DNA from: Lacticigenium naphthae DSM 19658
GTDB lineage: Bacteria > Bacillota > Bacilli > Lactobacillales > Carnobacteriaceae_A
Assembly (NCBI RefSeq): GCF_000425865.1
Contig: NZ_AUEG01000004.1
Span: 62,001-126,000 of the forward strand
Length of the DNA stretch: 64,000 nt
Reading direction: 5' to 3'
Position 1 is the first letter of the stretch. Each line of letters starts with the position of its first letter. The notes under the pieces are model-generated. The model was not told where the DNA came from. It ran no database searches and saw only the letters and a list, made by a program, of their open reading frames with translations. Positions 1-9,586 of the stretch are shown here, piece after piece. Position numbers and translations under genes: made by a program.

Positions 1-1368
1 TTGATGAAAGCTCGTCGTAGACAGCATATTGTTGAAGGGTTGATCAAAGCAATTTCCATACTGGACGAAGTCATTGCTACGATCCGTCAAAGTAAAAATA
101 AGCAGGATGCAAAAGAAAACATCATCCGCTCGTATGATTTCACAGAAGTTCAAGCCGAAGCAATCGTTTCTTTGCAATTGTATCGGTTGACAAATACCGA
201 CATCACTCAATTGCAACAAGAGTCAAACGAACTCAGCAAGAAAGTCGAAGAAATGTTAGCTATCTTGAATGATGTAAAAATACTAAATAAGTTAATGAAA
301 AAAGAATTGAATAACGTGAAGAAAAATTATGCAGTAGAACGAATGACAGAAATCGAAAAAGAAATCGAAGAATTGAATGTAGACACAGAAGTCTTGATCA
401 CTCAAGAAGATACAATCGTTTCTGTCACGAAAGAAGGCTATATCAAGCGCACGAGCTTACGTTCTTATGGAGCTTCTTCACCTGAAGAAATCGGTGTCAA
501 AGAGAGCGATCACCCACTCTTTGTGAAACAACTAACGACACTTGATCAAATGATCATTTTTACAAATAAAGGAAATGTGATCAATCGCCCCGTCCACGAA
601 ATCCCAGATGTTCGTTGGAAAGATATGGGACACCACTTATCGCAATCCATTCGGTTAGCTCCCGATGAAAAAGTAATTGCTGCTTATGGGCTTACAGAAT
701 TTTTAGATAAAAATCGGTTTGTATTTGTGACTAAGAATGGGTATATCAAGCAGACCGTCGCAGCAGAATTCGAACCAAAAAGAAGTTACAAGAAAAAATC
801 GTTTACGGCTATGAAATTGAAAAATAAAGCAGACGAAGTCGTTCGTGTGATTTATCTGGAAGATAAACAGGAACCAGATATTTTCCTTATCAGTAACCGT
901 GGTTTTGGATTGAGATACACCATGAGCGAGGTCCCTATAGTAGGAGCCAAAGCTGCTGGTGTAAAATCGATGAACCTTAAACCAGGCGACTTTGTGGTCA
1001 ATGGTGTGACCATTTATCCAGAAGATTCACGAACGGATATTTTGATCGTGACGCATAGAGGCGCCGTGAAGAAAATGAATATTCAAGATTTTAGTCCATT
1101 ATCTAGAGCGCAGAGAGGGTTACTCGTGCTCAGACAATTGAAGACAAAATCGCACCAAGTAACTTTAATGAAAAAAGTTGCAGCCGATGAAACATATACG
1201 ATCGTGACCGATAAAGATAAAAAGTTTGAAATAGATGTAAACAATTATAGTTCCGTAGACCGGTATAACAATGGATCCTTCGTGTTAGACGAAAAAGAAG
1301 ATGGACAGCCAATTGAATTGATTCCGCTTCGAGTAGTCTTTGATCCAATAGATGAAAAAAAAGAATAA
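1..1368 (+). CDS. parC: DNA topoisomerase IV subunit A, C-terminal part (5' end outside window)
   Basis: ParC is the DNA-cutting subunit of topoisomerase IV and decatenates replicated chromosomes together with ParE. The reading frame is open from base 1, so the N-terminal winged-helix and tyrosine region lie outside the window. What is visible is the end of the coiled-coil arm, with the family signature EAIVSLQLYRLTNTDI near residues 52-67, and the C-terminal beta-pinwheel (about residues 130-440) with repeated strand motifs such as GYIKRTS, GNVINRPVH and GAVKKMN. No full GyrA box is present, which favours ParC over GyrA, and the arm sequence resembles Bacillus ParC. The gene ends at a hairpin repeat that probably terminates it. 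Confidence 0.93.
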   Translation: MMKARRRQHIVEGLIKAISILDEVIATIRQSKNKQDAKENIIRSYDFTEVQAEAIVSLQLYRLTNTDITQLQQESNELSKKVEEMLAILNDVKILNKLMKKELNNVKKNYAVERMTEIEKEIEELNVDTEVLITQEDTIVSVTKEGYIKRTSLRSYGASSPEEIGVKESDHPLFVKQLTTLDQMIIFTNKGNVINRPVHEIPDVRWKDMGHHLSQSIRLAPDEKVIAAYGLTEFLDKNRFVFVTKNGYIKQTVAAEFEPKRSYKKKSFTAMKLKNKADEVVRVIYLEDKQEPDIFLISNRGFGLRYTMSEVPIVGAKAAGVKSMNLKPGDFVVNGVTIYPEDSRTDILIVTHRGAVKKMNIQDFSPLSRAQRGLLVLRQLKTKSHQVTLMKKVAADETYTIVTDKDKKFEIDVNNYSSVDRYNNGSFVLDEKEDGQPIELIPLRVVFDPIDEKKE

Positions 1369-1382
1369 GTGAACGAAAAAGA

Positions 1383-1506
1383 AGAGGTTGGGACAAAAGT
1401 CCCAGCCTCTAATCATTTCTCAAACTTTACTTTCTAAAACGTTCAGACCCGAATAGAGCTCCGCATACTGTATCCGTGAGGTGGAGGTCGGGTTTGAACG
1501 TTTTTT
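1383..1506 (+). repeat. Two-hairpin intergenic repeat, copy A, acting as parC terminator
   Basis: Hairpin 1 has arms AGAGGTTGGGAC (1383-1394) and GTCCCAGCCTCT (1399-1410). A linker at 1411-1437 follows. Hairpin 2 has arms AACGTTCAGACCCGA (1438-1452) and TCGGGTTTGAACGTT (1488-1502) and runs into a T-tract, so it can terminate parC transcription. Hairpin 1, the linker and the start of hairpin 2 recur in reverse orientation at 63061-63169, so this is a dispersed element and not just a local terminator. Confidence 0.8.
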
Positions 1507-1601
1507 GTCGCACTCTCTTCTTCTCTGTACTAACATATGAATCTATCTGTACTATAATACAAGAGGTCGTATGGTAACTTATATGGCTGTAAAGTGAAAT
1601 G

Positions 1602-1642
1602 TTAACAAAAAATTCACAAATTACAAATGCACTATTTCACAA
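1602..1642 (+). promoter_or_regulatory. Candidate Rex-type redox operator half-sites upstream of pflB
   Basis: TTCACAA occurs twice (1613-1619 and 1636-1642). The first sits in an 18-bp stretch from 1602 that partly matches the Rex pattern TTGTGA-N6-TCACAA; its left half is degenerate. Rex is an NADH-sensing repressor that controls pfl and adhE genes in several Firmicutes. The sites lie 75-115 bp upstream of the predicted pflB -35 box. The assignment rests on motif resemblance only. Confidence 0.35.
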
Positions 1643-1713
1643 CATGAAAGCTTTGTTTAACAACGTTTTATAGGCTTGTTTACAATTTGGAATAACTTTG
1701 TTATGAAATGAAC

Positions 1714-1742
1714 TTGTGCAAACAAGGCTCATGTGTTATATT
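1714..1742 (+). promoter_or_regulatory. Predicted pflB promoter
   Basis: A -35 box TTGTGC (1714-1719) and a -10 box TATATT (1737-1742) are separated by 17 bp. They lie about 50 bp before the pflB start, and an AGGAGG ribosome-binding site follows near 1777. The rest of the 1507-1793 gap is AT-rich and holds no gene. Confidence 0.55.
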
Positions 1743-1793
1743 GAACTTGTAAAAACTGTTATAGTCAATAACATTTAGGAGGGCTTATCAATT

Positions 1794-4052
1794 ATGGAAC
1801 AAGTTAAAGGTATAGAACAATTAGAAGCTTATTGGGAAGGGTTCAAAGGTACTGTTTGGAAAAGCGAGATCGACGTACGCGACTTTATCCAAAAAAACTT
1901 TACTCAATATGAAGGTAAAGAAGAATTTTTAGCAGATGCGACAGAAGCTACTAAAGAATTATGGAGTCAAGTGATGGACTTAAATGTAAAGGAAACAGAA
2001 GCTGGCGGAGTCTTAGATATGGACACAAAAGTTGTTTCTACAATTACTTCTCATGGCCCTGGTTACTTAAATAAAGAAAAAGAACAAATAGTTGGATTCC
2101 AAACAGAAAAACCGTTCAAACGTTCATTGCAACCTTTTGGCGGTATTCGCATGAGTGAACTTTCTGCTGAAGCGTATGGTTTTGAAATCGATCCTGAAGT
2201 TTCTCACATTTTCAGAGATTACCGTAAAACGCATAACCAAGGTGTATTCGATGCTTATACAAAAGAAATGCGTGACGCAAGAAGAGCAGGAATCATTACG
2301 GGTTTACCTGATGCTTATGGACGTGGAAGAATCATCGGAGACTATCGTCGTATCGCACTTTATGGAATCGATTATTTAATCGAAGAAAAAATGATGGACA
2401 AAGACAATACTGGACATGGAACAATGTCAGAAGACGTTATTCGTGCACGTGAAGAATTAAGCGAACAAATGGTAGCCTTAAAAGAATTGAAAGAATTAGG
2501 AAATATTTATGGATTCGATCTTGCTAGACCTGCTCAAACTGCTCGCGAAGCTTTCCAATGGTTATACATGGGTTACTTAGCTGCAGTTAAACAACAAAAC
2601 GGAGCAGCTATGTCTTTGGGAAGAACCTCTACTTTCTTAGATATTTATATCGAACGTGATTTGAAAAACGGTACGTTGACAGAAGAAGAAGCACAAGAAA
2701 TCGTGGATCACTTCATCATGAAATTGCGTTTAGTAAAATTTTCACGTACACCTGAATACAATGAATTATTCTCTGGTGATCCAACATGGGTAACAGAAGT
2801 AATTGGTGGAGTTGGACATGACGGTCGTCACATGGTCACAAAGAACAGTTACCGTTTCTTACACACTCTAACAAACTTAGGACCCGCTCCAGAACCTAAC
2901 CTAACAGTCTTATGGTCAGAAAGATTACCGGAAAACTTCAAGGAATACTGTGCAAAAGTATCTATTGAATCCAGTGCGATCCAATATGAAAATGATGATC
3001 TTATGCGTCCAGAATGGGGCGACGATTATGGTATTGCCTGTTGTGTATCTGCTATGCCTATTGGAAAACAAATGCAATTCTTTGGTGCACGTGCCAATTT
3101 AGCTAAAGCTTTACTTTATGCTATCAATGGTGGTGTAGATGAAAAAACTAGAAAACAAGTTTCACCGAAATATCAACCGATCACTTCTGAATATTTAGAC
3201 TATGATGAAGTCATGGAAAAATATGACCTTGTTCTAGAATGGTTATCCGGTTTATATCTCAATACATTAAATATTATTCATTACATGCACGATAAATATA
3301 GTTATGAAAGTGTTGAAATGGCTCTTCATGATAGTGAAGTCGTCCGTACTATGGCTACTGGTATTGCTGGATTTTCTGTTACTGCTGACTCATTGTCTGC
3401 AATCAAACATGCAAAAGTTAAAGTTATCCGCGATGAACAGGGTATAGCCGTTGACTTTGAAATCGAAGGAGAGTATCCAAAATATGGTAACAATGATGAT
3501 CGCGTAGATCAAATCGCTATCGACTTATTGAAATCATTCATTTCTAAAGTGAAAAAACACCCAACTTATAGAGGTGCAACGCATACAACATCTATTTTAA
3601 CAATCACTTCAAACGTTGTGTATGGTAAGAAAACAGGAAATACACCTGACGGACGTCGTGCTGGTGTTCCATTTGCTCCAGGAGCAAACCCATTACATGG
3701 ACGTGACACACATGGTGCGTTAGCAAGTTTGAAATCTGTAGCAAAAATTCCTTACCGTTACTCTTTAGATGGGATTTCAAATACTTTCTCAGTTGTACCA
3801 AAAGCTTTAGGTAAAGAAGAAACTGTTCAAAAACAAAACTTAGCTAAAATGCTTGATGCATACGTAAGCTTAGATGGACATCACTTAAATGTTAATGTCA
3901 TGAACAGAGAAACTTTGCTTGATGCAATGGATCATCCTGAAGAGTATCCGCAGTTAACAATTCGTGTATCTGGTTATGCTGTAAACTTCGTTAAATTAAC
4001 AAGAGAACAACAGCAAGATGTCATTAACCGCACATTCCACAGTAGCATGTAA
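1794..4052 (+). CDS. pflB: Formate C-acetyltransferase (pyruvate formate-lyase)
   Basis: This glycyl-radical enzyme converts pyruvate and CoA to acetyl-CoA and formate in the cytoplasm during anaerobic fermentation. The 752-residue length is normal for PflB. The catalytic cysteine pair is visible as IACCVSAM (Cys416-Cys417), and the radical glycine lies in RVSGYAV (Gly727) near the C terminus. The ATG follows a good AGGAGG site. The activating enzyme pflA is next, after a terminator-like hairpin, so pflB is probably made in excess over pflA with some read-through. Upstream Rex-like half-sites suggest redox control. Confidence 0.97.
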   Translation: MEQVKGIEQLEAYWEGFKGTVWKSEIDVRDFIQKNFTQYEGKEEFLADATEATKELWSQVMDLNVKETEAGGVLDMDTKVVSTITSHGPGYLNKEKEQIVGFQTEKPFKRSLQPFGGIRMSELSAEAYGFEIDPEVSHIFRDYRKTHNQGVFDAYTKEMRDARRAGIITGLPDAYGRGRIIGDYRRIALYGIDYLIEEKMMDKDNTGHGTMSEDVIRAREELSEQMVALKELKELGNIYGFDLARPAQTAREAFQWLYMGYLAAVKQQNGAAMSLGRTSTFLDIYIERDLKNGTLTEEEAQEIVDHFIMKLRLVKFSRTPEYNELFSGDPTWVTEVIGGVGHDGRHMVTKNSYRFLHTLTNLGPAPEPNLTVLWSERLPENFKEYCAKVSIESSAIQYENDDLMRPEWGDDYGIACCVSAMPIGKQMQFFGARANLAKALLYAINGGVDEKTRKQVSPKYQPITSEYLDYDEVMEKYDLVLEWLSGLYLNTLNIIHYMHDKYSYESVEMALHDSEVVRTMATGIAGFSVTADSLSAIKHAKVKVIRDEQGIAVDFEIEGEYPKYGNNDDRVDQIAIDLLKSFISKVKKHPTYRGATHTTSILTITSNVVYGKKTGNTPDGRRAGVPFAPGANPLHGRDTHGALASLKSVAKIPYRYSLDGISNTFSVVPKALGKEETVQKQNLAKMLDAYVSLDGHHLNVNVMNRETLLDAMDHPEEYPQLTIRVSGYAVNFVKLTREQQQDVINRTFHSSM

Positions 4053-4067
4053 TTAAACAAATATCAG

Positions 4068-4099
4068 AGGGAATAAGGTCTGTTCTTATTCCCTTTTTT
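4068..4099 (+). terminator. Terminator between pflB and pflA
   Basis: Arms AGGGAATAAG (4068-4077) and CTTATTCCCT (4085-4094) enclose a 7-nt loop and are followed by six T. It probably attenuates transcription from pflB into pflA. Confidence 0.8.
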
Positions 4100-4175
4100 A
4101 TAAAAGTACGAAATAAAAAATAAAATTGATTTTGTGTTTTTATAAGAAAACGAGATGATAAAGGAGAGTATAAAG

Positions 4176-4931
4176 ATGACGAAGCAAAATATTGGTTATG
4201 TTCATTCAACTGAAAGTTTTGGTACGGTAGACGGGCCCGGAATTCGGTTTATCGCTTTTATGCAAGGGTGTAGAATGCGCTGCGAATTTTGTCATAACCC
4301 AGACACGTGGAATATGGGTGGAGGAACACCCTATACACCAGAAGAAATGTTTAAAGAAGCAATGGAATACCAGCCGTTTTGGGGAACCGATGGGGGGATC
4401 ACTGTCAGTGGTGGAGAACCTTTATTGCATATCGATTTTTTAATTGATTTATTTAAACTAGCGAAAGCAGAGGGTATCCATACAGCACTTGATACGTGTG
4501 GCCAACCATTTTCTTACGACGAACCTTTCTTTGGACGCTTTGAAGAGTTGATGAAATACACAGATCTTGTTTTAATGGATATCAAGCATATTGATGATGA
4601 ATTTCACAAAAAATATACAATGCATTCTAATAAGAGTATCTTACAAATGGCTGAATATTTGGCTAATCAAAATATACCCATGTGGCTACGCCATGTATTA
4701 GTACCAGAGCGCTCAGATACTGACGAAGCTTTAACACGGTTAAGTGAATTTATTGAAAAATTAAGTAGTGTCGAAAAAGTAGAGGTTCTGCCTTACCATA
4801 AGCTAGGAATATATAAATATGAAGCATTGGGCATTCCGTATAAACTAAAAGATATCGATCCACCGACGCAAGAAAGAATTGATAATGCAAATCGTATTTT
4901 AAAAGTTGATAAATATACAACTATGAAATAA
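4176..4931 (+). CDS. pflA: Pyruvate formate-lyase activating enzyme
   Basis: A radical SAM enzyme of 251 residues that uses a 4Fe-4S cluster and S-adenosylmethionine to install the glycyl radical on PflB. The cluster motif CxxxCxxC is seen at Cys32, Cys36 and Cys39 (GCRMRCEFCHNPD), followed by the SAM-contacting GGEP motif (SGGEPLL). The ATG at 4176 is preferred over an in-frame upstream codon because AAGGAG at 4161-4166 lies nine bases before it. It follows pflB in the usual order. Confidence 0.96.
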   Translation: MTKQNIGYVHSTESFGTVDGPGIRFIAFMQGCRMRCEFCHNPDTWNMGGGTPYTPEEMFKEAMEYQPFWGTDGGITVSGGEPLLHIDFLIDLFKLAKAEGIHTALDTCGQPFSYDEPFFGRFEELMKYTDLVLMDIKHIDDEFHKKYTMHSNKSILQMAEYLANQNIPMWLRHVLVPERSDTDEALTRLSEFIEKLSSVEKVEVLPYHKLGIYKYEALGIPYKLKDIDPPTQERIDNANRILKVDKYTTMK

Positions 4932-4969
4932 CAAATTGGAACTATTATCAATAAAGAATAGCGAAATAT

Positions 4970-5005
4970 AAACAAAAAGAGCAATTTGTATTGCTCTTTT
5001 TGTTT
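4970..5005 (+). terminator. Terminator after pflA
   Basis: Perfect 15-bp arms at 4970-4984 and 4991-5005 (core AAAGAGCAA/TTGCTCTTT) with a 6-nt loop. A-rich and T-rich ends on the two sides would let it work in either direction. Confidence 0.85.
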
Positions 5006-5070
5006 ATATTACTTATTATGAAAGGAGAGACTTTGCATGAATATTCTTATTGACGAAAGGGAGAGAGTGT

Positions 5071-6018
5071 ATGGACCCACATAAAATGTTTTCTAATCGC
5101 ACATTAAACTATTTTTTAGAGCTATCAGATACAATGAACTACACCAAAGCTGCTGAAAAACTAGGAATCACCCAGCCGGCATTAACGCAACAAATCAAAA
5201 AACTAGAAAAAATTACAGGAGCCCCGTTGTTTTACACTACAGGCAAAAAAATGCACTTAACAGAAGTGGGGAAGTCCGTGTTAAGAATGACACACGGAAT
5301 CTATACCATTTTGGAGAGTACCTCTGAAGAGATCCAAAAAACCACGAGCGCAAAACAGGGAAGCATTAAAATAGGACTGTTGTCTTCATTAGAGGATAAA
5401 ATTTTTACTGACTTAATTATTCAACATAAAAAGATTTCTCCGGAAATTCAAATTAGTCTTTATATGCTTACGCGGGAAGAAATATGGAATAAACTGGAAA
5501 ATAATTTCTTGGATTTAGCTATCATGTATTTACCGGATTATACAATTAAGAATTGGAATGCCTATGGAATCAAAGAAATAGCTGAAGATGAGTTGTTATT
5601 TATCCATGGCAAAGAAGAATGGACAAATAAGAAAACTATCGAAATTGAGGAGACAGCAGCTGAAGTATGGACACTTTACCCAGATACATATTATATAAAT
5701 GATTGGTTAAAAAAAGAATTTCATAAACATATGCTCGATATGCCAACCGTCTCAGCTTATTTATCTACACCGACTCAATTATATCAATATAGTCAGAAAA
5801 CTAATTCGGTAACAGCTTTACCAAAGTCTTTTGTTGATGCGAACCATCTTCAAGATTCTTTGTCAGCTTTTTCATTTGCTGATCCTATTTTCTTTAAATT
5901 AGCTTTTGTTTACCGCAAAGACAAGGTGCTCATTCCACGTATAGAAGCATTTCTGGATTTTTTTGAAGTCTATAATGAAGAACAAGATTATTTTAAACGG
6001 CTGAACAATATAGAATGA
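5071..6018 (+). CDS. LysR-family transcriptional regulator
   Basis: A 315-residue protein with the LysR winged-helix near the N terminus (about residues 10-65, including TKAAEKLGITQPALTQQIKKLE), followed by a periplasmic-binding-protein-like effector domain. The ATG at 5071 is chosen because GAAAGGGAGAG precedes it; the frame is open from a TTG at 5050, and an internal ATG at 5086 is also possible. Its target and effector are not evident. It stands alone between pflA and ppaC, in the same direction as both, with its own leader after the pflA terminator. Position makes a metabolic role plausible but gives no proof. Confidence 0.9.
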   Translation: MDPHKMFSNRTLNYFLELSDTMNYTKAAEKLGITQPALTQQIKKLEKITGAPLFYTTGKKMHLTEVGKSVLRMTHGIYTILESTSEEIQKTTSAKQGSIKIGLLSSLEDKIFTDLIIQHKKISPEIQISLYMLTREEIWNKLENNFLDLAIMYLPDYTIKNWNAYGIKEIAEDELLFIHGKEEWTNKKTIEIEETAAEVWTLYPDTYYINDWLKKEFHKHMLDMPTVSAYLSTPTQLYQYSQKTNSVTALPKSFVDANHLQDSLSAFSFADPIFFKLAFVYRKDKVLIPRIEAFLDFFEVYNEEQDYFKRLNNIE

Positions 6019-6024
6019 TTTTGT

Positions 6025-6053
6025 TTGCCAATCAACCCATATTCACTTATACT
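6025..6053 (+). promoter_or_regulatory. Predicted ppaC promoter
   Basis: -35 TTGCCA (6025-6030), 17-bp spacer, -10 TATACT (6048-6053), located 45 bp before the ppaC start. Confidence 0.6.
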
Positions 6054-6097
6054 AGTTTATGAAAATGTATAGAGAAAAGTAGAGGAGAGTTAATCTA

Positions 6098-7027
6098 ATG
6101 AGTAAAATTCTTGTTTTTGGACACAAAAGTCCAGATACCGATGCTGTAACTTCAGCAATTTCTTTCGCTTATCTGCAAAATCAGCTAGGGAAAGAAGCTG
6201 AGGCAGTAGTTCTAGGAGAAATTGGAGCAGAAACACACTTTGCTTTAAATCACTTTGAAACAGAAGCTCCGCGTTCTGTTCAAACTGTCGCAAATGAGAC
6301 AAACGAAGTAATGCTGGTCGATCACAACGAATTTCAACAAAGCGTAGATGATATTGAAAAAGTGACTATTTTGTCTGTAGTCGATCATCATCGAATTTCC
6401 AATTTTCAAACAAAGGATCCAGTTTATTACCGTGCTGAACCAGTCGGTTGTACAAACACGATCATTCACAGTATTTATAAAGAGAACAATGTTTCCATTC
6501 CCAAAAACATTGCTGGCTTGATGTTATCCGCAATTATTTCAGATACTTTACTATTTAAATCTCCGACCTGTACAGAACGGGATAAAGAAGCAGCAAAAGA
6601 ATTAGCTGAAATCGCAGGAACAGAAATTGATAGTTATGGCTTAGATATGTTAAAGGCAGGTACAAATGTGATTTCTAAAGCAGCTGAAGAGATCCTTGAG
6701 GGAGACGCAAAAACATTTCCAATGGGTGACTATTCCGTACGAATTGGTCAGGTCAACGTAGTAGATCAAAGTGACGTGTTAAATCGCAAGGAAGAATTAT
6801 TGGAAACTATGAAAACCATATCTGTAAAAGATAAATACGATTTGTATGTACTGGTGATAACAAACATTCTAGAGAGTGATTCTGTGGCTTTAGTTTATGG
6901 TGAACCAACGGAAGCAGTTGAAAATGCTTTTAATCAATCGATAAACAATGGCGAAATCAATTTGCCAGGTATAATGTCTAGAAAAAAACAAGTTGTACCA
7001 CAATTGACAAAATTTTTAGAAAAATAA
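6098..7027 (+). CDS. ppaC: Manganese-dependent inorganic pyrophosphatase
   Basis: A family II (DHH) pyrophosphatase of 309 residues that hydrolyses pyrophosphate to phosphate, pulling biosynthetic reactions forward. The metal ligands are visible: GHKSPDTDA at residues 8-16 (His9, Asp13, Asp15), the VDHN segment, and the DHH motif VVDHHRISNF. The C-terminal DHHA2 domain ends with SRKKQVVPQL, where the family has its substrate-binding SRKKQ motif. Length and motifs agree with Bacillus and Streptococcus PpaC. A GGAGAG ribosome-binding site precedes the ATG. Confidence 0.96.
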   Translation: MSKILVFGHKSPDTDAVTSAISFAYLQNQLGKEAEAVVLGEIGAETHFALNHFETEAPRSVQTVANETNEVMLVDHNEFQQSVDDIEKVTILSVVDHHRISNFQTKDPVYYRAEPVGCTNTIIHSIYKENNVSIPKNIAGLMLSAIISDTLLFKSPTCTERDKEAAKELAEIAGTEIDSYGLDMLKAGTNVISKAAEEILEGDAKTFPMGDYSVRIGQVNVVDQSDVLNRKEELLETMKTISVKDKYDLYVLVITNILESDSVALVYGEPTEAVENAFNQSINNGEINLPGIMSRKKQVVPQLTKFLEK

Positions 7028-7040
7028 TATAGTGGGACTT

Positions 7041-7076
7041 AAAAAAACGAACTGTTAAAATCCAGTTCGTTTTTTT
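7041..7076 (+). terminator. Terminator after ppaC
   Basis: Arms at 7041-7054 and 7063-7076 (core ACGAACTG/CAGTTCGT) with a long A run before and a T run after. It can act in both directions. Confidence 0.88.
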
Positions 7077-7692
7077 GATTTATATAGAAAGGATCCATTT
7101 AATTCAATTTTGATTTACAGCGGATAGATAAGATGACTGAAATTGATTCAAATTGAACAAAGAGGGAGTTTAATTCAGTTAATCTACTTTGTATAATATA
7201 TATTATGTAAACCTAAAGAATGTTTTTTCCTTAAGTGTCGCTTTTGTTGCTCACTTACCTTTTTCGCTGATTTTTATAGCTATTTTAGCAATCTTTTTTA
7301 TTTATTTATCTTATTATTGATCATTTCCTGCTTTTTTGTTCTTATCTAGTGTCTAAGATTGGTTTGTTTACGATCGTACAGTTGGATATACTGTTTCCTC
7401 TACATTAACATGGACAAGAGTGTTTCACTTCGTTAAATCATATGGAAAATTTTTGCAACTATCTGTATTTCATACTATTTATTGCTACAAATTGTTCATT
7501 TAGTGGTTTATTTTAACTTTTAACCATAATTAATCTGAAATTTTAACTTTTTCGCTTAAATAATAAAATTTGATGAATCCAATAGAAATTTCATTTTTTT
7601 AGTGAAAATCTGACGATTAATAACAAACGATCTATTAATCTGAATAGATCGTTTGTTATGTTAAATTGCTTAAGGCTACGAAATCACTACAA
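7077..7692. other. Gene-free AT-rich gap with a 16-bp hairpin
   Basis: No convincing gene is seen in about 600 bases of very T-rich sequence. A short open stretch near 7200-7310 would encode a hydrophobic segment but has no ribosome-binding site and ends in stops, so it is not called. At 7621-7658 there is a perfect 16-bp inverted repeat (core AAACGATCTATT) with a 6-nt loop just beyond the recombinase stop codon. It lacks a T-tract on either side, so it may be a weak terminator or a recombinase-related structure. Confidence 0.5.
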
Positions 7693-8247
7693 TTAGAATC
7701 CCATATCTACAGTTTCGTAGACTTTATTGATGTTTTCTTGGGTGATCCCGATGTAACGCAATGTGACGGCTTGAGATGAATGCTGAAAAATGGTTTGCAG
7801 CAAACTAATGTCGATCCCTTGTTTATAGGACCAGTATCCAAATGTCTTTCTGAGGGAATGTGCACTCAATGGTCTGATACCGATCATATCCCCTGCATGT
7901 GAAATGATTCGATGAGCTTGCATGCGTTGGATAGGTTGTTTGGGATTTTTATTAGAATAAAAAATATAATCCTCTGATTTTAACCCTTCAGTTTTTATAT
8001 ACAACTTGATCGACTGACGAAGTTTTGGATGTAAGAATAATATTTTCTTTTTCTTTGTTTTCTTTTCTTGTACCCAAACGAATTCTTGTTTATGTAAATC
8101 TTTGACTTTGAAAGAAAGAATATCACTGATCCGTAATCCCGTACGCAATCCAAACTCCAACAGAAGTCGATTTTTTGAGGTCAGCGGATAAACTTCCATC
8201 AAATGTTTTATTTGCTTTTTTTGTTGGATTGGATATGTAAAATTCAT
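7693..8247 (-). CDS. Short tyrosine recombinase / integrase-like protein
   Basis: A 184-residue protein consisting only of the catalytic domain of tyrosine recombinases, which cut and rejoin DNA through a covalent tyrosine link. The catalytic set is visible: Arg39 in TGLRISD, His130 and Arg133 in HSLRKTFGYW, His156 in FQHSS and the nucleophile Tyr165 in LRYIG. The N-terminal SAM-like DNA-binding domain of full-length integrases is missing. The ATG at 8247 is preferred because AAGGAG lies nine bases upstream; the earlier ATG at 8268 overlaps that site. It stands at the edge of an accessory region and may be a remnant or a solo chromosomal recombinase. Its target site is unknown. Confidence 0.88.
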   Translation of the reverse strand: MNFTYPIQQKKQIKHLMEVYPLTSKNRLLLEFGLRTGLRISDILSFKVKDLHKQEFVWVQEKKTKKKKILFLHPKLRQSIKLYIKTEGLKSEDYIFYSNKNPKQPIQRMQAHRIISHAGDMIGIRPLSAHSLRKTFGYWSYKQGIDISLLQTIFQHSSQAVTLRYIGITQENINKVYETVDMGF

Positions 8248-8791
8248 TTTGATTGACTCCTTCGACATGATGCTAAAATTTAATTACTTGTGAATGATTG
8301 AACTTTCACTGCTGTTTGCAAGGTGCTCTCTGAAATGACCTGTTTTATCTGTTGAGAACGCTTGCTAGCCTTAATTCATGTATTACGAGTCTTTACTATA
8401 CCATTTTAACCGTTGCTATAGCAATGTTTTGCAGGATACACAATTGGAATTGTGTATCTTTAATAAACTTAATATAAGCACTCTCTGTCTCGTGGATTCT
8501 AAGACGATTTCAAATGTGTTGACGAGTCAATGTCCGTGAAATCGTCTGTAACCGTTTCGGATTTTTTGAAGAAAAAAATAGAATAAAAAAAGCCTCGATT
8601 TCGAGGCATGGATCAAGAAAGTATAGGAAAAGACTATTTTAAAATTAAAGAATTTGGAATTTTTTATTTCATGGGGCCCTTTCAACAAAAGGAGGTGTTG
8701 TCCCTCTTCTCTCCTCCCCCCCTTCTCCTCTCGTGTTCAAAAAATCTAAGGATGGGGCATATCGAATAGCATAGATCATACATAGGAAACC
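8248..8791. other. Non-coding gap with hairpins and a polypyrimidine tract
   Basis: No gene is seen. Structures are an 11-bp inverted repeat AGACGATTTCA (8502-8512) with TGAAATCGTCT (8537-8547), a terminator at 8585-8607, and a run of almost only C and T at 8701-8732 just after an AAAGGAGGTG sequence. The tract is strongly C-rich, against an AT-rich background. Confidence 0.5.
8585..8607 (-). terminator. Terminator downstream of the SDR gene
   Basis: Stem GCCTCG/CGAGGC (8592-8597 with 8602-8607). Read on the minus strand it is followed by seven T. It lies 185 bases past the SDR stop, so a long 3' untranslated region is implied. Confidence 0.7.
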
Positions 8792-9586
8792 TCATAATGT
8801 ATCATAAGGTTCAGGTTGAGTTCCATCTATATCTTTGAAACCATATTCTTTTCCCAATTCAGCAGCGATCAATATTTTTCCTGTTTTTAACATTAGTTTT
8901 TCATCAGCAGCTAAGTTGGCTATTGCTCTTCCAACGAATTGGGAGGACTCTTTTTTAGCATTCGGGTTTTTTTTATTTTTGTTATCGTCAATGTAACCAG
9001 GATACAATGAAACACAAGCAATATTATGTGGTTTTAGTTCGACGGCCATATCCATGGACATTTTGTCAACAGATGCTTTTGCGACACCATAAATAACATT
9101 ACCATAATATTTTCGACTTGCATAAAATGAAATATTAACAATTAAACCCTGTTTTCTTTTAACCATCAATTCTGAGGCGAAAAAACTAGCAACATAATTT
9201 GAACGAACACCAACAGTATTCATCTCATCCCATAATTCCAACGGTTGTTTCCAGAAAACTTCTTTCCATTTAAAACCTTTGTACTTTTTTCTGTTACGTA
9301 AACGATGATAACCACCCCAAGCATTATTTACTAAAATGTCTAGTTTTCCTTCTTTTTCTTTGATACGCTCGAAGACTCTTTTTACTTCCTCATCATTTTC
9401 ATGATTGCATACTACGGCAATGCCCTTTCCGCCTGCGGAAGTAATACCTTTAACATCATTATCCGTAATACTTCTTCCGGTAACATATACCGTTGCACCA
9501 GCCTCGCCTAAACCTAGTGCAATTCCCTTCCCAACATTTCGGGTTCCGCCGGTAACAAGGGCTATTTTTCCTTCAAGTGGTTTCAT
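8792..9586 (-). CDS. SDR-family NAD(P)-dependent oxidoreductase
   Basis: A classical short-chain dehydrogenase of 264 residues. The nucleotide-binding motif TGGTRNVG is at residues 12-19, NNA at 87-89, a catalytic serine at 153 (NISFYAS) and the YxxxK pair Tyr166/Lys170. The glycine-rich motif is slightly divergent: asparagine replaces the more usual glycine or isoleucine before VG. The sequence resembles DHRS1-like SDRs, but the substrate cannot be read from it. It is divergent from the class I isoprenoid-type gene at 9773, with about 185 bp between them, so an oxidoreductive step on a terpenoid is a fair guess but no more. Confidence 0.88.
   Translation of the reverse strand: MKPLEGKIALVTGGTRNVGKGIALGLGEAGATVYVTGRSITDNDVKGITSAGGKGIAVVCNHENDEEVKRVFERIKEKEGKLDILVNNAWGGYHRLRNRKKYKGFKWKEVFWKQPLELWDEMNTVGVRSNYVASFFASELMVKRKQGLIVNISFYASRKYYGNVIYGVAKASVDKMSMDMAVELKPHNIACVSLYPGYIDDNKNKKNPNAKKESSQFVGRAIANLAADEKLMLKTGKILIAAELGKEYGFKDIDGTQPEPYDTL

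Noticed and set aside
7200-7310. Short hydrophobic peptide, possible type I toxin
   Set aside because: No start with ribosome-binding site, no antisense RNA promoter visible, several stops nearby; the T-rich composition explains the hydrophobicity.
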